A stretch of DNA of 64,000 nt, taken from positions 1-64,000 of the forward strand of contig JAHBUB010000007.1 of the NCBI GenBank assembly GCA_019638285.1, in the 5' to 3' direction. Both the position numbers and the translations under genes were made by a program. The notes below the pieces were generated by a model that did not search any database, had not been told where the DNA came from, and saw nothing but the letters and a program-made list of their open reading frames with translations. The stretch comes from Cyclobacteriaceae bacterium. GTDB lineage: Bacteria; Bacteroidota; Bacteroidia; Cytophagales; Cyclobacteriaceae. This document shows positions 35,393-45,183 of this stretch, one piece after another; the first letter of the stretch is position 1, and the number at the start of each line of letters is the position of its first letter.

Positions 35393-36571
35393 TTGAAAGA
35401 TTTCAAAACTATTGTCGAAGAATATCAGAAACTAGACCTAAAAGATAAAAGGGCTGCATTAGCAACCGTGGTGAAGGTGTGTGGCTCCTCTTACAGAAGC
35501 CCCGGTGCACGGATGCTTATCACTGATGACGGAAAATGGGTAGGGTCCATTAGCGGTGGGTGCTTGGAGGGGGATGCGCTGCGCAAAGCCCGCAAGGTAA
35601 TGAGTGATAAAGTCGCAATGACCGTCACCTACGACACGACAGAAGAAAGCAATCAAAATCTGGGCATTGGGTTAGGGTGCAATGGTGTTATTGACGTATT
35701 GATTGAACCAATAGACCCCACTTCAAACGACAATCCTGTATCCATTTTTACGGAATTTATCAAAACAGATAAACCGCTGGCCGTTGCCACTATTTTCTCA
35801 GAAAAAAATACAGCAGAAAAATTTATTCTCAACGAGGATGGAATAGTAGTGAATAAATTCACAAACCCTGAACTTGCCTCCTTGGTTGAAAAAGATCTAA
35901 AAAACATTTTTACTTCTCATCGATCAGAAGCTAAAAAATATTCTGTTGCTGAAGAGTTTGAGGTTTTTCTAGAATTGGTACAGCCCACCCTATCTGTTAT
36001 CCTGTTTGGAGGTGGTTTTGATGCGCGGCCTGTCAGTCGGCTGGCAAAATCACTCGGATGGGAAGTAAGCGTGACGGATGAATGCGTGGCCCACATTGCC
36101 CCTGTTTTCTTCCCAACTGTAGATAAACTGACTATGTGCGATCGGAAATTTATCGATCGTGATTTTAAAATTACCCCTTATACTGCTTGTGTCCTTATGT
36201 CTCATAATTATGAATACGACCGGGATGTGTTGAGAAAATTAATTTTTACAAAAACTCCCTATATTGGACTTTTAGGACCAAGAAAAAGATTCGATAAAAT
36301 GAGAGATGAGTTTAGGGAGGAAGGCATTGAAATCGACAATGACACGCTCTCGAGAATTCATTCGCCTATTGGATTAGACATAGGCGCGGAAGCACCAGAT
36401 GAAATCGCGGTGGCCATTATTGCAGAGGTTCAATCTAAATTCAGCCATCGCTCTGGGGGATTTCTTAAATATCGTCACGGCCCTATTCATCAACGCGATG
36501 GATTAAGTGATCAGGTATTCAAGCAGGTTTACTTGGGCACCGGAATCAGAGACAGGCAAAAAAACGGATAA
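35393..36571 (+). CDS. XdhC/CoxI family protein (molybdenum hydroxylase maturation factor)
   Basis: 392 residues from a TTG start: an in-frame stop lies six bases upstream, and no ATG precedes the conserved N-terminus. The N-terminal XdhC/CoxI domain has AALATVVKVCGSSYRSPGARML and SISGGCLEGD. The C-terminal Rossmann-like domain has LFGGGFDARPVSRLAKSLGW and a GLLGPRKRFDKM motif. XdhC binds molybdenum cofactor and helps to sulfurate and insert it into xanthine dehydrogenase-type enzymes. The next gene is a MocA-like cytidylyltransferase. No molybdenum hydroxylase structural genes are in the window. Confidence 0.93.
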   Translation: MKDFKTIVEEYQKLDLKDKRAALATVVKVCGSSYRSPGARMLITDDGKWVGSISGGCLEGDALRKARKVMSDKVAMTVTYDTTEESNQNLGIGLGCNGVIDVLIEPIDPTSNDNPVSIFTEFIKTDKPLAVATIFSEKNTAEKFILNEDGIVVNKFTNPELASLVEKDLKNIFTSHRSEAKKYSVAEEFEVFLELVQPTLSVILFGGGFDARPVSRLAKSLGWEVSVTDECVAHIAPVFFPTVDKLTMCDRKFIDRDFKITPYTACVLMSHNYEYDRDVLRKLIFTKTPYIGLLGPRKRFDKMRDEFREEGIEIDNDTLSRIHSPIGLDIGAEAPDEIAVAIIAEVQSKFSHRSGGFLKYRHGPIHQRDGLSDQVFKQVYLGTGIRDRQKNG

Positions 36572-36604
36572 AGGACTGCTACTCTTTCACAACATTCAAT
36601 TGCA

Positions 36605-37204
36605 TTGAATATACAATCAGGAAAAATTCCTATTCTTCTTTTGGCGGCTGGATCATCTTCAAGAATGGGTCAATCAAAGCAGCTATTGCTCATCCACGGC
36701 AAACCCTTACTACAAAAAATAGTAGAAGAATTAATTGCAGCAAATACAGGAGAAGTAATTGTCGTGTTAGGTGCAAATATCGAATCCCATAAAAAAATAA
36801 TTCTAGACTATCCGGTACGGATAATCGAGAATGATCATTGGCAGAGTGGAATGGGGTCATCCATTAAGATCGGTTTGAGGTTTATTCAGGATCAAATTCC
36901 AAAATCAGAAGCAGTGATCATTTCAGTTTGTGACCAACCTCATCTCACAAGTACTCATATCATTGAGATTGCTCACACCTATTCAAAAAACAAAAAGTCA
37001 ATCATCGCGTCCACTTATAAAGAAACCCTTGGAGTTCCCATTCTTTTCGATAAGATACATTTTGAATCCCTTTCCAAAATTCAAGACAATGAAGGAGCTA
37101 AAAAGGTAATTCAGCAGAACCTCACCAACGTTGCTTCGGTGCCATTTCCCTTAGGCGATATTGATTTGGATACCATAAAGGATTATAATACATTCAATCA
37201 ATAA
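36605..37204 (+). CDS. MocA-like molybdenum cofactor cytidylyltransferase / nucleotidyltransferase
   Basis: 199 residues, TTG start at 36605 by necessity: no ATG precedes the conserved IPILLLAAGSSSRMGQSKQLL. This Gly/Ser-rich nucleotide-binding loop plus VCDQPHLTS and GVPILFDKIHF match MocA/MobA-like enzymes, which join CTP to molybdopterin for xanthine-dehydrogenase-type enzymes. The pairing with XdhC supports the MCD branch rather than MobA/guanylyl transfer. It is 33 bases after the XdhC gene and nine before the next gene. Confidence 0.87.
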   Translation: MNIQSGKIPILLLAAGSSSRMGQSKQLLLIHGKPLLQKIVEELIAANTGEVIVVLGANIESHKKIILDYPVRIIENDHWQSGMGSSIKIGLRFIQDQIPKSEAVIISVCDQPHLTSTHIIEIAHTYSKNKKSIIASTYKETLGVPILFDKIHFESLSKIQDNEGAKKVIQQNLTNVASVPFPLGDIDLDTIKDYNTFNQ

Positions 37205-37213
37205 AATCACAAC

Positions 37214-38461
37214 ATGAAAAGACTATTCTTAATCCCTATGTTATTTGGCTTAGCGCAAATAGTATTTGCCCAATCACAAACTACAGCTAATGATTATACG
37301 CGATACGAATTGTTAGATCCAAGCACTCAAAGCTTTCGAATTTTATATGAAGTAACCGCTACCAAACCCGGAATACTGTATTATTACAATGCCCTTAGAA
37401 AAGGCAGTGAACACAAAGTAGATTCTGTAAAAGATCTTCGGACTGGTAAAAAACTAGAGTGGTTAATTGTAAGTGGTACTGATGCAAAAAAAGCCGGATA
37501 TCTTGAAGCCGATGAAACGGGTGAATATTTGCAGGTGCATCTGGCACATGCCATCCCCAACAACGCAGAGTACAGACTCTTAATTGACAAAACCTATCAG
37601 GACACAAAAAGCTATTTTACTGAAAATAATCGCATCGTTTTCGAAAGGCCATTGGGTATTAAAAGAAATTCAATTATTCTCCCCTTTGGATATGAGATTG
37701 TAAAATGCAACTATCCCATTCAGGTAAGTATGGAAAGTGATGGGCGAATCAAAGCAAGCTACATCAATAGCGGGCCAGCAGCAGTACCCCTAAGGATTGA
37801 AGGCCGCAAGCTTCCCACTACAGTAAATCTCAAATTGGAAAAAAGAGAATATGCGTATACGCCTGGGGAGGAAAGGGACAAAACAAAAGCAAGATTAAAC
37901 TATGAAGTGCCTGAGCGTGCCCATCAGACCAGAGAGATCGTTTACTTCCTGCAACAACCGGAAACTCATTCGTTCAGTCTCTACCACGATTACACCGAAA
38001 CCAGAGAAGGAGAAAATAATTATCTGAATGTAGTGAGGGCAGGAAGTAAGGCTTCTAACCCCTCGGCTTTAAATTTGGACACGGGTCAACCACTAAAAGT
38101 AGAAACTTTAAAAGGTAATCAATTGGCAGAAAAAGGAATTAAGTTAGACGAGGAAATCACTCCGGAAACCGAAGTAATCGTCATTTGGTACGATACTGTT
38201 CAAAAAGGACAGTCTACCCGACTGCGAATCGAAGAGACCTACACTGACCCAAATCGGTACTTAATGGCAGGTAACGAATTTGTCTGGGACAGATCATTCG
38301 GGAGGCCTCACAATACTGTGGTACTACCCGCTGGTTGGTTTTTAACGGCCAATGCCATTCCTGCCACAATCGACAGCACTCCAGATGGAAAAATAAGTCT
38401 TTACTACATGAATTACGCCCCAGACGAAATTGATGTGTTTATAAAGGGACGCAAAAGATAA
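37214..38461 (+). CDS. Secreted protein with two tandem copies of an unknown domain
   Basis: 415 residues with a signal peptide (MKRLFLIPMLFGLAQIVFAQ). Not recognised by name. Two halves look homologous. RLLIDKTYQDTKSYF...NNRIVFERPLGIKRNSIILPFGYE...ISMESDGRIKASYIN in the first matches RLRIEETYTDPNRYL...NEFVWDRSFGRPHNTVVLPAGWF...DSTPDGKISLYYMN in the second. Each copy is about 190 residues and ends ...EGRKL or ...KGRKR. All-beta composition suggests two immunoglobulin-like or sandwich domains. It is nine bases after the MocA-like gene but is probably unrelated in function. It is likely periplasmic or surface-located. Confidence 0.85.
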   Translation: MKRLFLIPMLFGLAQIVFAQSQTTANDYTRYELLDPSTQSFRILYEVTATKPGILYYYNALRKGSEHKVDSVKDLRTGKKLEWLIVSGTDAKKAGYLEADETGEYLQVHLAHAIPNNAEYRLLIDKTYQDTKSYFTENNRIVFERPLGIKRNSIILPFGYEIVKCNYPIQVSMESDGRIKASYINSGPAAVPLRIEGRKLPTTVNLKLEKREYAYTPGEERDKTKARLNYEVPERAHQTREIVYFLQQPETHSFSLYHDYTETREGENNYLNVVRAGSKASNPSALNLDTGQPLKVETLKGNQLAEKGIKLDEEITPETEVIVIWYDTVQKGQSTRLRIEETYTDPNRYLMAGNEFVWDRSFGRPHNTVVLPAGWFLTANAIPATIDSTPDGKISLYYMNYAPDEIDVFIKGRKR

Positions 38462-38728
38462 TCCTCTTATTTTTCACTAATCTTCTTCAATGAAACCATT
38501 AACCGCATCTGGGAATTTGCTAAAAATTAAACCATCATTAAGCCAAGCTATGGCTGACACATTGTAAACTAGGAAACAATTGAATTGGTCAGTAAGTTAA
38601 AAACTAAATTCAACTTTATATTTGATCCGAAGGAAACCTTTGGCCGCAGTTCCATCGGCAGCCAATACCATTGCACACAGTAAAATAACCTGTCAAAGAT
38701 CGGTTTTTTTCGTTTTGATAGTTTGACC

Positions 38729-38736
38729 TAACTTTG
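38729..38736 (+). promoter_or_regulatory. -7 element just before the WG-repeat gene
   Basis: TAACTTTG matches TAnnTTTG and ends five bases before the ATG at 38742. If used, transcription would begin at about the start codon, giving a leaderless mRNA. No well-placed TTTG -33 box is apparent. Confidence 0.4.
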
Positions 38737-38741
38737 CATTT

Positions 38742-40856
38742 ATGCGAATCGGCTTTCTTTTCCTTTTTTGTTTTTGTTGTGTCCTGTCATCCATGGGAGC
38801 AGATTACCAACTCTTTGAGGAGAATGGAAAATATGGTGTAAAAGATGAGAAAGGCAAAGTAGTTATCACGCCAGCCTTTGAAGCGTTGGGTTGGAGTGAT
38901 GGAAGTTTCTCAATTGTGGGGCAAGTCACAGGCTATAAGACGAGCAAAAGATGGGGATTAATCAATCTAAAAGCCCAGCGACTTACCGAGGCCGAATATC
39001 TTAATTTGTACCCTTCAGCAGGCGACCGCATCATTGCCAAAAAGCAAATTGATGCAGTTACTTCTAAATGGGGTGTATTGATTTTGAAAGGACACATAAC
39101 GGTTCCCTTTAAGTACGATGGAATAAAAATTGACGGGCTCCGCGCAATCGTCTTCACTAAGAATAACACCCACTATAAATACGGAGTTATCAATTTGAAT
39201 GGAGAAGTTATCATTCCACTTCATCATAAAAATATTTATACCATTGGCACCCTTCGTTATGGTGTTCAAAATGATGAAAACAAATCCGCTCTTTTTTCAG
39301 AAACCGGCCGACAACTCACCGGCTTTGTAATAGATAGCATTTCCTCATTTGATAAAAACAGAGCCATTATATACCAGGGGTTAATGCAAGGTATTATTAA
39401 TCGCGATGGGGTAATGGAAGTGCCACCTCAATATCGTGAAATAATTATTGATGAGAAAGGCATAATTAACGCAAGAGCCATGAACAAATGGTTTCTTATG
39501 GATCAACAAAATAATATTATCGATACTGCCATTTGTGATGAACTAATCCCTACCTCCTCTGGCCTTATTGTGAAAAAAGGAAATTATTTTGGAACATGGG
39601 AGGTTAATTTTAATCCGATCCTTCCGACCGCCTACCAACAAATACAACAAGTGGAGGGCAATTTGGCAGTAGTAAAAAAAGACAATAAATATGGTCTTAT
39701 TAATACTGACAACGCTGTAATCATTCCATTCCGATTTGACGCAATTCTTTTAAATGAAAAACTTGTACGAACTAAGGAAATAATATTAGGAAAGCCATCC
39801 TGGTCCCTTTATGACATTTATGGAGTTCGTAAATCAGTGCATGATTACGAATCCATCAGTAGTTTCAATGGAAAGTTTTTTAAGGTAAAAAATTATGGGC
39901 TATCTGGTATAGTTGATCAATACGGCAAAGAGATCATTCCTTGTCTTTACGATTCTATCATTGATTATAATGACGACCAAATCGCTGTGAAATTTCATGG
40001 ACACTATGGCATTATTGATTTTAAAGAAAATTGGTTACTCCCTCCTCAGCCATTTCCAGTTCAGTTGATTGATGAAAATCATTACATGCAATTTGAACAA
40101 GGCATTCAATTATTTAAAAGCTTCTCCAACGAGTTAATTTACTTTACTGAAAACAATCTATCCATCCATGGAAAGATGCTAAAAGAGGTTCTTCCAGACG
40201 GAACTGAAAAAGAAATTAATTTTGAAGGAGTCACTGTGAGCCGAACAACCCCGGCTGTAGTCAATGACACTAAAATTATTACTGCAGAACATGAAGGGTT
40301 TAGAGGAATTGTAAGAAACGGAAAATATGGTTTCATTGACAATCGCGGAAGGTTAAGAATTGCCAATCGTTATGAGGGGATTGGTAATTTTAAGAACGGA
40401 CTTGCCGCAGTAAAGATTTTGGGAAAGTGGGGCTTTATCAACGCAGAAGACAAAATTGCAATCAATCCTAGTTATGAATCGGTCTCCGAGTTCGAAAATA
40501 CTGTTACAATTGTGAAGAAAGGGAAATTTGGATTTATTGACAGAACAGGGAAGTTAGTTCTTGAAACCCGGTATGATTCTATTCAACCTCTCGCTACGGA
40601 TAATTTTCTAATTTCTCTCAATAGGCTTTTGGGCCTTGCCGATGAAAATGGTGTCGTATTGATTGACGCAAGATTTGAAACTTTAAATGATCTGGGAAAT
40701 GGGTTTGTGATCATCTCAAGTGCTAATAAGTATGGGCTTCTTACTGAATCCGGATTCAGTGCCATACCGATGATCTACGATCAGCTTTATTACTTACCAG
40801 AACAAAATCAGTTTTTGGCAAAACAAGAGTCGCCCTGGGTAAAGCTCACAAAATAA
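38742..40856 (+). CDS. Secreted WG-repeat (KWGVIN-type) protein
   Basis: 704 residues with a signal peptide. WG repeats run through the protein: YGVKDEKGKVVITPAFE, RWGLINLKA, KWGVLILKGHITVPFKYD, KYGVINLNGEVIIPLHH, KYGLINTDNAVIIPFRFD, KWGFINAEDKIAINPSYE, KFGFIDRTGKLVLETRYD, KYGLLTE and others. I count roughly a dozen, less regular in the middle section (about 250-450). Such repeats form beta-rich rings or arcs and occur in secreted or periplasmic proteins; no specific ligand is known. It stands alone and faces FloA across a shared terminator. Confidence 0.93.
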   Translation: MRIGFLFLFCFCCVLSSMGADYQLFEENGKYGVKDEKGKVVITPAFEALGWSDGSFSIVGQVTGYKTSKRWGLINLKAQRLTEAEYLNLYPSAGDRIIAKKQIDAVTSKWGVLILKGHITVPFKYDGIKIDGLRAIVFTKNNTHYKYGVINLNGEVIIPLHHKNIYTIGTLRYGVQNDENKSALFSETGRQLTGFVIDSISSFDKNRAIIYQGLMQGIINRDGVMEVPPQYREIIIDEKGIINARAMNKWFLMDQQNNIIDTAICDELIPTSSGLIVKKGNYFGTWEVNFNPILPTAYQQIQQVEGNLAVVKKDNKYGLINTDNAVIIPFRFDAILLNEKLVRTKEIILGKPSWSLYDIYGVRKSVHDYESISSFNGKFFKVKNYGLSGIVDQYGKEIIPCLYDSIIDYNDDQIAVKFHGHYGIIDFKENWLLPPQPFPVQLIDENHYMQFEQGIQLFKSFSNELIYFTENNLSIHGKMLKEVLPDGTEKEINFEGVTVSRTTPAVVNDTKIITAEHEGFRGIVRNGKYGFIDNRGRLRIANRYEGIGNFKNGLAAVKILGKWGFINAEDKIAINPSYESVSEFENTVTIVKKGKFGFIDRTGKLVLETRYDSIQPLATDNFLISLNRLLGLADENGVVLIDARFETLNDLGNGFVIISSANKYGLLTESGFSAIPMIYDQLYYLPEQNQFLAKQESPWVKLTK

Positions 40857-40890
40857 AAAAGGGCTCATCACCGAGCCCCTCTCTTTTATG
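40857..40890. terminator. Bidirectional terminator between WG-repeat gene and floA
   Basis: GGGCTC (40861-40866) and GAGCCC (40873-40878) form a stem around ATCACC. A run of A lies to the left (T-run on the minus strand) and a CTCTCTTTT tract to the right, so both convergent genes can end here. Confidence 0.88.
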
Positions 40891-40902
40891 ATTTAGATTA
40901 AT

Positions 40903-41883
40903 TTAATCTTTTGTCGATCCAGTCTCTCCAGTACCGGAGATGGTGTTACGCATGTCCGTGTCGGCCTGAATATTTTGCATGCGGTAATAATCCATTATCC
41001 CAAGGTTCCCACTAATAAACGCCTGTGCAATTGACTTTGGAATTTCTGCCTCCGCCTGAATTACATTTGCTCTTGCCTCCTGCGCTTTGGCTTTCATTTC
41101 TTGTTCAAGTGCAACCGCCATAGCCCTTCTCTCCTCTGCTTTGGCTTCTGCCACTTTCAAGTCAGCACTTGCCTGATCGGTTTGAAGCTTGGCTCCAATG
41201 TTTGCTCCCACATCTACATCCGCAATATCAATAGAAAGGATTTCAAATGCAGTGCCCGCATCCAACCCTCTTGACAAAACTACTTTTGAAATCTTATCGG
41301 GATTCTCCAATACTTCTTTGTGTGATTTAGCAGAACCAATAGAGGTTACAATACCCTCACCCACTCGCGCCAAAATAGTATCTTCACCTGCACCCCCTAC
41401 TAACTGAGCAATGCTTGCTCTCACTGTTACTCTGGCAATCGCTATCAATTGAATACCATCCGCAGCAACAGCAGCAACCTTAGGTGTTGTGATTACTTTA
41501 GGGTTTACAGAGATTTGAACTGCTTCAAATACATCACGGCCTGCAAGGTCAATGGCAGTTGCTTGTTTAAAGCTGAGGCTGATATTGGCTTTGTCAGCTG
41601 AAATCAAAGCGCGTATTACGTTGGGTACATTACCTCCTGCAAGAAAATGGGTTTCCAATTCTCTTGTTGTTACCTGCAGTCCTGCTTTTGTTGCAGTAAT
41701 AAGCGAATTAACAATCACCCCAGGTGGCACTTTTCTGATCCGCATCCCAATCAGTTCTCCTATAGTAACTTTTACTCCGGCAAATACTGCTGTAATCCAC
41801 AGCCCCACCGGAACAAAATACATGAACATGAAGAAACCGATAATACTGACAAACACAATAAAAATAAACGCCAGGCTTTCCAT
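40903..41883 (-). CDS. floA: Flotillin-like protein FloA
   Basis: 326 residues. A short hydrophobic N-terminus ([28 protein letters not shown], in two halves) anchors it in the membrane, followed by the highly conserved FloA core ([50 protein letters not shown]) and a Glu/Ala-rich coiled-coil ([25 protein letters not shown]). FloA organises membrane microdomains and oligomerises through the coiled coil. It lies six bases after the NfeD-like gene, the standard NfeD-flotillin pair. Confidence 0.95.
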   Translation of the reverse strand: MESLAFIFIVFVSIIGFFMFMYFVPVGLWITAVFAGVKVTIGELIGMRIRKVPPGVIVNSLITATKAGLQVTTRELETHFLAGGNVPNVIRALISADKANISLSFKQATAIDLAGRDVFEAVQISVNPKVITTPKVAAVAADGIQLIAIARVTVRASIAQLVGGAGEDTILARVGEGIVTSIGSAKSHKEVLENPDKISKVVLSRGLDAGTAFEILSIDIADVDVGANIGAKLQTDQASADLKVAEAKAEERRAMAVALEQEMKAKAQEARANVIQAEAEIPKSIAQAFISGNLGIMDYYRMQNIQADTDMRNTISGTGETGSTKD

Positions 41884-41889
41884 AATTTT

Positions 41890-42357
41890 CTATTGAATAG
41901 GTTCTACAATAATTTGATTCGAGTTAACTTTTATTATTCTTATTTTTGATCCTGAATCCACAAAAGCACCTAATGTTTTTACCTCATAGGTCTTATCATT
42001 TATCTCTCCCTTACCTGAAGGTCGCAGGGCAGAAATAGCAATCCCCTCCAAACCCACCGTTATTCCATCCAACTCTCCCTCATTTACCTTTCCCAAACTG
42101 GCTGTCTTTAGGGAGAATTTACCCCACACATTGGCTTTGAAAGCATAATAGGTAATAATGCCTGAAGCCAGTACTGTACCTCCGACTGTAATCCAGCCAA
42201 CTTGCTGCCCAAAATAGCTAAAACTGGAAATCACTCCGGCAATCATAAAACCAATACCCACTACCCCCACTATGGTAGTGCCAGGAATAAAAATAATCTC
42301 AGCTATTACCAGCAGGATTCCGAAAAAGATCAAAGAAGCGACTACTATCCAGTCCAT
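41890..42357 (-). CDS. NfeD-like membrane protein
   Basis: 155 residues from the Met at 42357 (MDWIVVASLIFFGILLVIAEI). The frame extends to 42447, but that part overlaps the ProS coding sequence and adds nothing conserved. Three transmembrane helices are followed by a C-terminal OB-fold-like beta domain (GEINDKTYEVKTLGAFVDSGSKIRI). It is the short form of NfeD, lacking the N-terminal protease domain. It works with the flotillin encoded six bases downstream. Confidence 0.9.
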   Translation of the reverse strand: MDWIVVASLIFFGILLVIAEIIFIPGTTIVGVVGIGFMIAGVISSFSYFGQQVGWITVGGTVLASGIITYYAFKANVWGKFSLKTASLGKVNEGELDGITVGLEGIAISALRPSGKGEINDKTYEVKTLGAFVDSGSKIRIIKVNSNQIIVEPIQ

Positions 42358-42389
42358 TGTAGTAAATGTAGTAAGAAAAACTTGAGCCC

Positions 42390-43865
42390 TTAGTAGGCGC
42401 GGGCAAATAACACCCTCCTTTTTGATGGGTTTCCTGAATAAATACATTTCCCGTCCTCATCATGCGCATTCAATGGAATACATCGAATCGTTGCCTTAGT
42501 TTCTTCTTTAATTGCTGCTTCAGTTTCCTTGGTACCATCCCAATGGGCCAAAAAGAATCCGCCCTTTTCTTCAAGCATTTTTTTGAAATCCGCATAAGAA
42601 TCAACTTTCGTGGTTTTTTCTTCCCTGAACTTCAAAGCCTTTTGATAGATGTTTGCCTGAATTTCATCCAATAAAACAGGGATAAGTACAGTCACTTCAT
42701 CAAAAGGAACTACTTTTTTCTCTTTGGTATCTCTGCGGGCCATTTCAATGGTGCCATTTTCGAGATCACGAGCGCCAATGGCTAATCTTATTGGAACTCC
42801 TTTTAATTCATATTCTGCAAATTTAAAGCCCGGCTTATGCGTATCTCTGTTATCAAACTTTACAGAGTATCCTTTCCTTCTCAATTCCGCAGAGATGACA
42901 TCCACCTTTTCGGTAATTTTCTCTAATTCTTCTTCACTTTTAAAAATGGGGACGATAACCACATGAATAGGAGCAAGTTTTGGAGGTATGATTAATCCAT
43001 CATCGTCCGAATGCGCCATGATCAATCCACCAATCAACCGGGTACTTACACCCCATGAGGTCCCCCACACATAATCCAACTTTCCGTCTTTGCCTGCAAA
43101 CTGTACATCAAAGGCTTTTGCAAAATTCTGACCCAAAAAATGAGATGTACCTGCCTGCAAGGCTTTGCCATCCTGCATCAACGCTTCTATGCAATAAGTA
43201 TCAACTGCTCCGGGAAATTTCTCCCCTTCCGATTTCCTTCCCTTCACCACGGGCAAAGCCATGAAATTTTCAACAAAATCAGCATATACATCCAGCATCA
43301 ACAGCGTCTCCTTTTCGGCTTCTTTGGATGTAGCATGCGCTGTATGCCCCTCCTGCCACAAAAATTCAGTGGTTCTTAAAAAGAGTCTGGTACGCATTTC
43401 CCATCTTACCACATTGGCCCATTGGTTAATAAGTAACGGCAGATCGCGGTAGGATTGAATCCATCTTTTATAGCTGTTCCAAATAACTGTTTCAGAAGTT
43501 GGGCGCACAATTAATTCTTCCTCTAATTTTGCATCCGGATCAACAATAACACCTGATCCATCTTCTGCATTTTTGAGACGATAATGCGTAACAATGGCAC
43601 ACTCCTTAGCAAAGCCCTCTATATGACTTGCCTCTTTGGCTATAAATGACTTAGGTATAAAAAGCGGAAAATAAGCATTTACGTGTCCCGTATCTTTAAA
43701 CATTTTGTCCAACCCTTGCTGTATAGATTCCCAGATGCTGTACCCATAAGGTTTTATCACCATACAGCCTCTAACATCTGAGTTTTCAGCCAGATCTGCC
43801 TTTTTTACTAAATCAATGTACCATTGTGAGTAATCTTCGTCTCTGGAGGTAATGCCTTTGCCCAT
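42390..43865 (-). CDS. proS: Prolyl-tRNA synthetase
   Basis: 491 residues, the shorter archaeal/eukaryote-type ProS (no editing insertion), as is usual in Bacteroidota. Class II motifs are visible: motif 2 [20 protein letters not shown] and motif 3 [15 protein letters not shown]. The HVVIVPIF anticodon-binding segment and the C-terminal ARAY ending are typical. It attaches proline to tRNA(Pro). It is transcribed alone; 32 bases separate it from the NfeD gene, so they may share a transcript. Confidence 0.96.
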   Translation of the reverse strand: MGKGITSRDEDYSQWYIDLVKKADLAENSDVRGCMVIKPYGYSIWESIQQGLDKMFKDTGHVNAYFPLFIPKSFIAKEASHIEGFAKECAIVTHYRLKNAEDGSGVIVDPDAKLEEELIVRPTSETVIWNSYKRWIQSYRDLPLLINQWANVVRWEMRTRLFLRTTEFLWQEGHTAHATSKEAEKETLLMLDVYADFVENFMALPVVKGRKSEGEKFPGAVDTYCIEALMQDGKALQAGTSHFLGQNFAKAFDVQFAGKDGKLDYVWGTSWGVSTRLIGGLIMAHSDDDGLIIPPKLAPIHVVIVPIFKSEEELEKITEKVDVISAELRRKGYSVKFDNRDTHKPGFKFAEYELKGVPIRLAIGARDLENGTIEMARRDTKEKKVVPFDEVTVLIPVLLDEIQANIYQKALKFREEKTTKVDSYADFKKMLEEKGGFFLAHWDGTKETEAAIKEETKATIRCIPLNAHDEDGKCIYSGNPSKRRVLFARAY

Positions 43866-44057
43866 GCTTCTCGCTTAATTTTTTTGTATCTTTGGTAAAG
43901 ACCGCAAATATAAATGAGGTTTTGAGGAATAGCAGTAAACATCGTCTTATTAGGGGCGAATTCATGTGAATGGTTTCCTTCAAAATGTTGTTATATGTGT
44001 ATATCCTAAATGCCTTTTTTGCGTTATATATAATGCAGGGAAGCAAAATGACCAGAT

Positions 44058-45158
44058 ATGAAGAATTTAAAGCAAATTTTGACGATAACTTTTGGCTGCT
44101 TTATAGCATTTGTTGCCTATAGTCAGGAGTTTGATGATATGTACTTCAATTCGAAGGACAGAGCCAAAGTGAACGAAGGGAAGATTTCTGCAGATTTGGG
44201 ATTTGCCAAAAAAAGTGGGGAAATACGGGAAGCCAATGCTCCAATTAACCCAACAGATAGCTACTCCGCTCGAAATATAAATCCTGAGTATTCAACTCAA
44301 CTCAATTCAGAAACATCACCTGTCGTTGAGGATAATTATTTTATTCAGGATTTCCGGCCAACTGGGGTAAATCAAAACCTGTCGAATTGTAACTGTGAGT
44401 CTGGTTCATACTACAATCCCTATTACGGAAACGGAAACAATGCTTGGAACAACCCTTATTATGGCAACATGGGAGGGTTTGGAGGTCCGTATAGCAGTTA
44501 TTACTCATCTCCCTGGGGTTATCCATCGTACGGAGGTTTCAACTCAGGATTAAGTATGTCAATGGGCTATGGCTGGGGTGGTTATAACCCTGGACTTTAT
44601 AGTGCTTTGGGATATGGATATGGATCTAATTTTTGGAATCCTTATAGCAATTCATGGAGAAATGGATATTATGGCGGGTACAGCGGATCTTATTATCCCG
44701 GACAAGTAATCATCATCAACAATGGAGATACTGGTGGAACACGGGTCTCTTATTCCAAAAGAAGCTCAAGAAGTTCTAGTATTAACAATACCGTTGAAAA
44801 TTCAAGACCTCCTAGTTCTATGGCCAATGTCAATAACACCGGGCGCTCAACTATCAACAGCGGCAGAACTAGGTCTGCATCACCTGAGTATTATGACAGC
44901 GGATGGAAGCGCACCCAAAATGCTAATAACAATACCGTTCGTGACTATTGGAATAATTCCAATTCAGGAGGAACCAATTCCTCTACCCGTTCAGTGTTTG
45001 ACAGGAATAATTCAAACTCTGGTGGCCGCCAAGGATCATCAGGTTTTTCCACACCCTCACGCAGTTCCTTTGGGAGTGGAGGTGTAAACTCAGGAGGATC
45101 ACGAAGTGGTTCATCTGGAAGTTCTAGCGGATCAAAGACACGAGGCAGGGGTAATTAG
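44058..45158 (+). CDS. Secreted Gly/Tyr/Asn/Ser-rich low-complexity protein
   Basis: 366 residues with a signal peptide (cleavage near AYSQ). Residues about 115-220 are rich in Gly, Tyr, Asn, Trp and Pro (NPYYGN, YGYGSNFWNPYSN and similar), and 230-366 are rich in Ser, Arg, Asn and Gly, ending in SKTRGRGN. Cys occurs only as NCNC near 110. This looks like an intrinsically disordered or aggregating surface protein. No T9SS domain is seen. Bacteroidota often have such a gene beside an OmpP1/FadL-like gene, as here (25 bases). A TATCTTTG element at 43887-43894 may be its -7 box with a long leader. Function unknown. Confidence 0.8.
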   Translation: MKNLKQILTITFGCFIAFVAYSQEFDDMYFNSKDRAKVNEGKISADLGFAKKSGEIREANAPINPTDSYSARNINPEYSTQLNSETSPVVEDNYFIQDFRPTGVNQNLSNCNCESGSYYNPYYGNGNNAWNNPYYGNMGGFGGPYSSYYSSPWGYPSYGGFNSGLSMSMGYGWGGYNPGLYSALGYGYGSNFWNPYSNSWRNGYYGGYSGSYYPGQVIIINNGDTGGTRVSYSKRSSRSSSINNTVENSRPPSSMANVNNTGRSTINSGRTRSASPEYYDSGWKRTQNANNNTVRDYWNNSNSGGTNSSTRSVFDRNNSNSGGRQGSSGFSTPSRSSFGSGGVNSGGSRSGSSGSSSGSKTRGRGN

Positions 45159-45183
45159 AGAGAGATTTCCAATCTAAGCTACG

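Noticed and set aside
42357..42447. N-terminal extension of the NfeD-like protein
   Set aside because: It overlaps the prolyl-tRNA synthetase coding region and precedes the natural first transmembrane helix.
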